A DNA stretch of 64,000 nt from Berberis thunbergii. Its lineage: Eukaryota > Streptophyta > Magnoliopsida > Ranunculales > Berberidaceae. The translations under genes and the position numbers were made by a program. Shown here piece by piece: positions 57,092-64,000 of the stretch. Where the stretch lies: assembly GCA_003290165.1 (NCBI GenBank), contig QNQO01000512.1, positions 496,001 through 560,000 on the forward strand, given 5' to 3'. The notes below the pieces were generated by a model, which saw nothing but the letters and a program-made list of their open reading frames with translations, was not told the origin of the DNA and ran no database searches. The first letter of the stretch is position 1. Each line of letters starts with the position of its first letter.

Positions 57092-57616
57092 ACACTCCAT
57101 CCCCACAATGTCAGCAACTCCGTAGTGTCCCCAAATTGAAAATGTAATTAGAATAAGAGGATAAACAAACACCTTCTTAACCTTCATTCTCTCTTTCACT
57201 CTTATCTCCTTCCCTTCCTTCCACCAATACTCTCTCTCAGTTACTGACTCACTCTCACAGAGAATTAATCAAACACCCCCATTAGCAGAGAAGAGGACTT
57301 AGCCAAAAGCTCGACAAAGGTAGCAGCGGTGGTTGCCGGGACATAGATGTTGCCGCTGCGAAGCAATACATCCTCTCTCCATCAAATCACACTCAATCTC
57401 GCCTCTCCCTCGGTGTTGCCACCTCCTGCAACCTCTACACCCCCACCACGGCTCCAACTCTCGTGGCATTCCCGTCGAATCACACTCTCAATCTTACATG
57501 TTGCGAATGTGATGCGCTTTCTCCCTCCTCCTCGCTGCGATGACGACACCCTCCTTCATCCTCACTGCTGCTCAAAGGGGGAGAGTTTTATTTGGTGTTG
57601 GTGAGGTGGCTTATTG
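57092..57616. other. CT-rich leader-like sequence before the RPL22 fragment
   Basis: CT-rich with many cctccc and ctctc runs. An 86-codon frame at 57,347-57,604 is Pro/Ser/Leu-rich with no domain. The stretch resembles plant 5' leader or promoter DNA. I could not identify a source gene. Confidence 0.35.
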
Positions 57617-57871
57617 TCCTCAACAAGCTTTTTGATCGACTACACAAAGCCCGTCGAGTACGAGATCGTGGACATGGCTTCTATCGAGAAGTTCTTGCAG
57701 GAGCAGATCAAGGTTGGCGACAAAGCTAGAGCTCTTGGTGACTCCATCACCATCACTCGTGATAATAGGGAGATCACAGTCAACTCCAACAACCCTTTCT
57801 CCAAGAGGTACTTGAAGTATCTTACAAAGAAGTACTTTAAAAACAAATGTAAGGGATTGGGTGCGAGTCAT
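57617..57871 (+). pseudogene. RPL22: 60S ribosomal protein eL22 (RPL22) fragment, frameshifted
   Basis: Translates as [40 protein letters not shown] and [15 protein letters not shown], unmistakably plant eL22, a component of the large ribosomal subunit. The usual N-terminal 15-20 residues are absent; the frame begins after aacaag, so the fragment may start at an exon border. Near 57,845 one base is missing: the expected NVRDWVRVI follows in the next frame (57,846-57,872). After that, similarity stops and CACTA-MITE-like sequence begins, so the C-terminal third is lost. There is no upstream ATG in frame. It is probably a captured or processed fragment, not a working gene. Confidence 0.85.
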
Positions 57872-58047
57872 TCGTATCATTTTTTTTGTGTAACTATTTT
57901 TCATTTTGTTGATTAAATTTAGATTTGACTTGAAATTTTTTGAAAAGCAATTTGGTGTAGTGAGATAAATGAGTATTATGCCAATTTGGTATAGCTCAAA
58001 AGTGTTATTTTTATAAGTTGTTACAAACATGCCAATTTGGTGTAGTG
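57872..58047. mobile_element. CACTA-type MITE end sequences fused to the RPL22 fragment
   Basis: The segment gtatcattttttttgtg with gatttgacttgaaa is related to the interior of the 311-bp MITE at 36,843-37,153. Two copies of ttggtgtagtg (ending 57,962 and 58,047), followed by agat(a/g)aatgagtattat, are the inverse of the CACTA end cactacaccaaattgg. The pieces are partial and duplicated. Confidence 0.55.
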
Positions 58048-58400
58048 AGATGAATGAGTATTATAGGTTTTGTTTGGTGGATTTGGTTTTATGATGGGTG
58101 AATTGGTTGAATTTCTTGAATATTTCGGATTCTATAAATCGATACCTAGAAAGAAGAAGAAAGTGGAATATGAGAAATAATTAGTATTTTAGTAATCATC
58201 TTCTTCAACAACTCTTTTGGGCTTAACTATGATTTAACCTAATGTAAGGGCAATACGATCTGAAAAATAGTTTTAACTAGTCAATGACGTGGACTTAAAG
58301 GTTCTGTCAAAAAACGAGAGTTAGACTTAAATAGTTTTTAAAACGAGGACAAAACTCCAATAGGTATAAGTTAATGAGTGTCAAACTAAAAAAAAACCTA

Positions 58401-59186
58401 ATTTTTTTTATTAATTTTTAAATGTCATAAATTACCCCTGATCATTGTTCACATGCTTGTTTTCACTATAATGATTATTAATTTTTAATTATACAAAATT
58501 ACCCCTAATCATCGTTCATTTGTCTGTTAATTGCGGTTGTAAATATTATTAAATTTGGATGGCAAAATGGAAAAGAAAAGTTAGAGTCGACTATATTTTC
58601 ACTGTTCATTTGAAGCTTCTCTTGTTATATAATCCAGATTAAACACGAAATAATCTTTATATTTATGGCTAAGGCTAATAAAATAATAACATAAGGCTCT
58701 AGAACTCAGTTGTTTTGTAACTAAGACCGTAAATGAATTGAAAACCCCTTAGAGCATCTCCAAGAGTAAAAGTTAAAATGGGGGATCAACCATTCTCTCC
58801 CCCATTTTAACCAAAAGCTAAATTTTGAGAACTCCCATTTTTTCATCACTCCAACCGCATTCCATATTTTAATTTTTTTCCACCAATTTCCATTGGAAAC
58901 CAACTCCTTATTGGTCCTCCAATTGGCAACCCAATACAAATTGAAACCCACCAACAAAAGGAAACAAAAGGGGTCCATATATACTTGGAAACCAAATACA
59001 ATTGGAAACCACCCCTTTTGTTTAGATGTTCTTCTAATAACAGGAAAAATGGATTTGGCTATGTTCATTCATATCACCTATTTGTTCCACCAAAATGTAA
59101 AGCTAAATTCCTTTATTTTATTTTTTGGTTCTCTTAATCTTTGGCTTGAGTGTCTCTCGCTCCACTTCGTCAATTTGTCTATGAAT
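58401..59186. other. Unassigned, with a possible short MITE
   Basis: Repeated aattacccct(g/a)atca(t/c)(t/c)gttca blocks occur at 58,430 and 58,498. From about 58,750 the sequence gagcatctccaagag followed by ctccaaccgcattcc recalls common plant MITE ends, but no matching second terminus was found. Confidence 0.35.
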
Positions 59187-59338
59187 CACCATTATTCGCC
59201 ACGCTAACACACATTTGTCATTTAAACTCCAAATCCAACAAAAATACAAAAATAACATAATTAAACTAAAACACACTATTTGAAACACTAACAAACATAA
59301 GTTATGAGGTATATTATGTAATAATTATGTGAATATCA
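59187..59338 (-). repeat. 3' LTR fragment of the right-hand Athila element
   Basis: The end tatattatgtaataattatg with tgaatatca at 59,309-59,338 is nearly identical to the outer edge of the Athila LTR at 18,350-18,380. The neighbouring polypurine tract (59,339-59,353, inverse of ggcttgggggtatt) shows this is the start of a 3' LTR read on the minus strand. Similarity is weak further left, so the LTR is truncated or diverged and its left limit is uncertain. Confidence 0.6.
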
Positions 59339-59353
59339 AATACCCCCAAGCCT

Positions 59354-61774
59354 ACATTTTGCTAGTCCTCAAGCAAAACAAAATTAAGAATAAAATCCTA
59401 ACTCACTTTCGTAAGAATCACGGTTGCACTTACCTTAACGTGCAACAAAGCTTTAAACCCCTAGATTACCTCTAGTGGATGAGTTATAGTCTCGTGAAGG
59501 TTTCCAGAAATGTTACCTCCAAACATTGCTAACTCAATAAAACAAAATCTATTTTCTAAAAACATAATGCAAAAACATGGGCATTCTCCTTTATTTTTCT
59601 CAGAGTAATTTTCTAATTGCTTAAAATTCAAGAAAAACAACAAACTAAAAATGTCACAATAGTTTATCAATAGAGTACAATAATTTAATAATATCTAAAG
59701 GTTAAAATAAATTTCATAATCATTCTCAACTCGAAGTGTGTGTGTGAGAAACTTTATCAACATAACTCTTCGTCTCATAGTAAAGATGTGACGAGATAAC
59801 CTTTAGAAAGTACGCTTCGACCACAAATCTCTCATGTCACTCAGAAATAAAACACTCAAAGATTGGGCACTCAGTTTATATGTGAGGAAAATGATATAAA
59901 TTATGGAAAATGCAAACGTATCACATATAATCATCATGAAAAACGGAATTTTCAAAGAGTGAAATGAATATGATCTCATGGACAGGAATATTGATTACTT
60001 TTGAGAATATTGAATCAAACACCATAGTTCTTGCCTATTCAATCTCCACATCTATTATACCAACTTTCACTTGAGATCAATTAGGTCTTTACTAAGTTAT
60101 AATGGGGCTTGGATTATGGAAAACAATAATGGACAAAAAAGATACAAGAATTTCCTGAGAATGGCTACACCCTTGAATAAACACATAGGGCATGCCAATG
60201 GTGTTATGACGTAGTGGTTAGGGCTGTGTGGGTTTGTCCCCCACGTCCTAGCTTCGAATCCCACCTGCGGCATGGTTACTTTCTAATGGGTGTTGACCTA
60301 TAGGTCATCCAGTTGATAGGTTATGGGATCCTTAAAAACTCAGCTCGCCTTCAAAAAAAACACATAGGCCATTGAAGAACAAATCAATGTTGTACACCAT
60401 TAACTTTTTCTTCATTATTTTCTTATGCAACCTTTTTTTTTTTTTTGTTCAACCCTTTTTTCAACTTTTTTTTTGTTGTATGCTTTTCCCCGTTGATACA
60501 ATCCAGCACTTTACTTCGAGGGCGCATAAAATATCTATTTTCAACTCTTTTTATTTGCTCATTTCATAAATATATCTCACCGTATACATTCTCATAAAAC
60601 TGGGTAAGGATAAAATAATAGAGGTATTACTCCTTGATTGGAGTAGGTATTGGGAATGAGGATAACAAAGAGAATGCTATATAAAGGCTCAAAGGGTTGC
60701 AAATGGATATTTATTATTGGGTAGGCTAAAAGGCTAAAAAAATATTGTTTAAAGAAATAAATGCATATATCACTTCATAAGTTCTAGTTAGTACTAAGAC
60801 ATCTCAACTAAATAAAGCAAGAAATTCTAGTGTAAAGATTCAACTTTTATGTCATTCTTAAAGCAATCAATAAGAAAATCAAGAATAATGAGATCATCAA
60901 CGAAATAATGCGGATTCAAGAAAAATCAGAATGTAATTAATAACCCTCAAGAAATAAAGAATGGCTCAAAACTCACACGGGTTAAGTCTCCACTATTATT
61001 CTAAAGTTTTTTAGTTCAATATCTCACTAATCAACTTCAAATCATGTTGACTTGACTTATAGTGCACGAATAGTCAAGTTGAAAAGTCTCACGAAATACA
61101 TCTAACATAAAGATAATATAAAATATCATGTTTTCTACTAATATAACTATGTGACACGTGTTAGTATGTGTTTTCTCAAAATTAAAGGCAACAAAAATAT
61201 TCTCTAAAATTAAAAAAGACTCAAAACCCTTTTTTCACTTTTTTTTTAAAAATTCACCAAGAGTTCAGATTTCGAATGCATTTTCATAAAGAGTTTGCAT
61301 AATTACCGTAATCATCTAAGTATTCAATGGAGATTGAATAGAACACAAAAATGACTCGGTTTAATTATAAAATACGTTTTAAGCTCAAAGATTTTTGAAA
61401 ATTGCACAAAAAATCTAATAAACCACACCTCCAAACATAAACCAAACATTGTCCTCAATGTATAAAATAATAATCATGACAAATGAAGGAAAACGAAAAG
61501 AGGAGGGTTACAGTGATATTACCATGGTGAAGCTTTACCAATTTCAAATAGACAATATCCTCACAATCATCAAAATATAAGAAAATCATACCGACGGGAA
61601 AAAGGAACATATGGGATGAAGGTCACCGAGTGACTTCAGTAGCAACACTTAAAAATAACCTAAAACGCTAAAAGAAAACCATAAAAGCAAAAACCTAAAG
61701 TAAACTAAAAAGAAATGAAAAAAAATAAATGAAAAATAAAATAAAAACTTAAACTAAAGATAGGGTGGAAAACA
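59354..61774 (-). other. 3' non-coding part of the right-hand Athila element
   Basis: Lies between the pol stop and the polypurine tract, where Athila elements often have an env-like ORF or a long spacer. I see no env-like frame. The sequence is AT-rich. It contains the SINE described separately. Confidence 0.55.
60190..60357 (+). mobile_element. tRNA-derived SINE with 11-bp TSD
   Basis: The head contains an A-box-like tagtggttaggg (60,212-60,223) and a B-box-like gcttcgaatccc (60,251-60,262), the internal polymerase III promoter. It ends in a short A-run after gctcgccttc. The flanks aaacacatagg occur at 60,179-60,189 and 60,358-60,368, an 11-bp target duplication. At about 170 bp it is typical of plant SINEs. 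It lies inside the Athila 3' region, so it inserted later. Confidence 0.8.
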
Positions 61775-64000
61775 TTAAATCAAGTAGACAAGGGCAACAA
61801 GAGAGATCTCTTCTGGCACCTCTACGCGCTCCACATAGTGCTTCAAACGTTGCCCATTTACTCTAAATACTCTCCCATCTGTGGGATCTTCAATTTCTAT
61901 GGACCCATTGGGAAAAACTTGTTTTACCATGAATGGGTCCCTCCATCTCGATCTTAGCTTGCCAGGATGAAGATGAAGTCGTGAGTCATAGAGATAGACT
62001 CATTGGTTGGGCTCGAAATGTTTCCTCAGAACTTGCTTATCATGAGTTGTTTTCATCTTCGCCTTGTATATTCGGGAATTATCATAGGCATCATTCCGCA
62101 ACTCCTCAATTTCAGTTAACTGAAGTTTCCATTGAATACATGCATCATTGAGATCAAAGTTAGTGCTTTTTACGGCCCAATAAGCGTGATGTTCTAACTC
62201 AACAGGTAAATGACAGATTTTTCCATATATAAGCCGATATGGAGACATCCCGAGAATTGTCTTATAAGGGGTACGGTAAGCCCAAAGTGCATCAGGAAGG
62301 TGCAATGACCAATCCTTCCTATCAGGATTCACCATTTTCTCCAAGATTTGTTTTACTTCTCGATTTGCCAACTCAGCTTGGCCATTTGTCTGCAGATGAT
62401 AGGCATTGGCAACCTTGTGATGAACTCCATACCTGCGCATCAAAGCTTCAAAAGAGCGATTACATAAATGAGTCCCCTGATCACTAATAATGGCTCGTGG
62501 TGTACCGAAACGGGATAGAATGTGTTCTTTGATAAACTTGACAACAATGTTGTTGTCATTGTTTCGGCACGCCATAGTCTCAACCCATTTGGGCACATAG
62601 TCCACTGCAAGCAAAATATACAAATATCCAAAAGAAGGTGGAAAATGTCCCATAAAATCAATACCCCAACAATCAAATATCTCAATGACTAGGGTGGGGT
62701 TAAGTGGCATCATGTGTCTCCGGGACAGTGCACCTAACTTCTGGCATCTATCACAAGAACGACAATGTCCTTAAACAATGTAGGCCAATATAATCCAGAT
62801 TGTAAAATTTTTGCAACGATCTTTTCATAAAAAAATGGCCTCCATAAGCTGCACTATGACAAAAATGTAAGACACTTTCAATCTCACCTTCAGGGATACA
62901 ACGCCTCATGATTTGGTCAGAGCAATACTTATATAGATAAGGATCATTCCAATAAAAATTTATTACCTCGACCAAAAAATTGCGTTTATCTTGAGCACTC
63001 CATGATGATGGAACTTTGTCGGAAACCAAGTAATCAACAATGTGTGCATACCATGGTACTTGAGTGACGGCGAATAGGTGTTCATCAGGGAAGTCATCAC
63101 GGATGGGTGGGCCATTGGCAGAGTCACTGAACTCCAAACGAGACAAGTGATCCGCCACAACATTCTCTACCCCATTCTTATCCTTTATAGTTAGATCAAA
63201 TTCCTGCAGAAGTAAAATCCACCTAATCAATCTTGCCTTAGCATCCTTTTTAGAAATAAAGAACTTAAGAGCCGCATGGTCAGTAAAAACAGTGATAGGT
63301 GTACCAATCAAATAAGCACAGAATTTATCTAAAGCAAAAACTACAGCTAGCAACTCTTTTTCAGTAGTCGAATAATTCTTTTGAGCATCATTAAGTGTTC
63401 GACTAGCATAGTAAACAACAAATGGCTTCCCTTCCCTTCGTTGTCCCAAGACTGCCCCCGCAACATAGTTGCTTGCATCACACATTATCTCAAATGGTAA
63501 AGTCCAATCCGGTGGCTGCATGATGGGGTAGAGGTGACCCTATCAATGAGTTTTCGGAAGGCGTCCTCACACTCTTGTGTCCATTGGAACACGACATCTT
63601 TGACCAGTAAGCTGCTTAATGGTCTAGAGATGGCAGACAAATTCTATATGAATCTCCTATAAAAACCTGCGTGCCCTAGAAATGATCTCACATCCTTGAC
63701 ACTTTTAGGTGTAGGTAATTTAGAAATGAATTCAATTTTAGCTTTATCAACCTCGATTCCTTTGTTAGAAACTATGTGTCCCGGAACTATTCCATAAGAA
63801 ACCATGAAATTACATTTTTTCCAATTAAGCATCAGACCCTTCTCTTCACATCTACTTAAAACAACCTTCAAGTGAAGTAAACATGAATCAAAGGAATCAC
63901 CAAAAGCAGTCAAATCATCCATGAAAATTCCATATATTTTTCAACCATGTCACTAAAAATACTCATCATGCATTGCTGAAAAGTAGTCGATGCAATACAC
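61775..64000 (-). pseudogene. Athila pol (RT, RNase H, integrase), broken and cut by the window end
   Basis: On the minus strand from the right edge: reverse transcriptase with FMDD (near 63,905-63,922), KGLMLNWKKCNFMVSYGIVP and VRSFLGHAGFYRRF. RNase H follows (PFEIMCDASNYVAGAVLGQR, YSTTEKELLAVVFALDKF, TVFTDHAALKFF), then the integrase zinc region and core ([40 protein letters not shown]). The integrase tail (RLHLHPGKLRSRWRDPFMVK) ends at TAA 61,775. Breaks: a frame slip near 63,925, a TAG near 63,642, slips near 63,525, 62,818 and 62,775, and a TGA near 62,000. Gag, the primer site and the 5' LTR would lie beyond the window. Not functional. Confidence 0.85.

Larger units (their letters stand above)
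56705..58400. mobile_element. Inverted-repeat-bounded segment carrying an RPL22 fragment
   Basis: The left end (56,705-56,858, with agtttggcactcattagttt) and right end (58,247-58,400) are inverted copies about 150 bp long. Between them lie a 189-bp MITE, a CT-rich leader-like stretch, an RPL22 fragment and CACTA-type end sequences. It may be a gene-fragment-carrying transposon or two MITEs that happen to face each other. No target duplication was confirmed. Confidence 0.55.

Noticed and set aside
57347..57604. Possible N-terminal exon of the RPL22 fragment
   Set aside because: The encoded sequence is Pro/Ser-rich and does not resemble the Lys/Gly-rich N-terminus of eL22. No in-frame continuation into the fragment was found.
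60200..60275. tRNA gene candidate
   Set aside because: Box A and B motifs are present, but no cloverleaf with a proper acceptor stem is apparent. The A-rich tail and target duplication identify a SINE.

Overview
The window is nuclear DNA of a flowering plant, most likely a eudicot. It has spliced genes with GT-AG introns, Tat- and Athila-lineage LTR retrotransposons, CACTA, hAT and Mutator-type DNA transposons, a tRNA-derived SINE, and a plant-type eL22 ribosomal protein fragment. Nothing bacterial, organellar or viral was seen. I cannot name the species.

The one recognisable host gene lies on the minus strand from 54,727 to 28,883. It encodes a plant bromodomain protein of the BRD1/BRD2/BRD13 type (SWI/SNF-associated). 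I place nine exons. Exons 1-5 sit at 53.2-54.7 kb and exons 6-9 at 28.9-32.9 kb, separated by a 20.3-kb intron that splits the bromodomain. The reading frame is kept across this intron. Three single-base losses break the frame in exons 7 and 9, so the copy is either decaying or carries assembly indels.

Left part (1-28 kb): a CACTA end (838-1,225), then a 9.4-kb Tat-type element (4,440-13,870) with two LTRs, a broken gag-protease, a ~175-bp tandem array and a broken antisense ORF. A second Tat copy starts directly after the 3' LTR and is interrupted by a minus-strand Athila fragment (13,920-18,380). A CACTA accessory-protein remnant ends at 21,145. At 24.7-26.3 kb lies an array of ~190-bp units in both orientations.

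The giant intron holds two related non-autonomous Tat-derived elements (33,405-38,916 and 38,972-45,080). Smaller elements are inserted in them, including a CACTA MITE and a 1.3-kb hAT element with a perfect 8-bp target duplication. A 358-bp hAT MITE also has a perfect 8-bp duplication, and another short TIR element lies nearby.

Right part (54.7-64 kb): promoter-side DNA of the bromodomain gene and two 189-bp Mutator-type MITEs, both with 9-bp target duplications. A 1.7-kb inverted-repeat-bounded segment (56,705-58,400) carries a frameshifted RPL22 fragment. The window ends in a minus-strand Athila element whose pol runs off the edge and whose 3' region holds a SINE.

No complete autonomous transposon is present. 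Most of the window is nested transposon debris around and inside one chromatin-regulator gene. I saw no evidence of an undescribed molecular system; the most unusual features are the structural ones listed in the findings.
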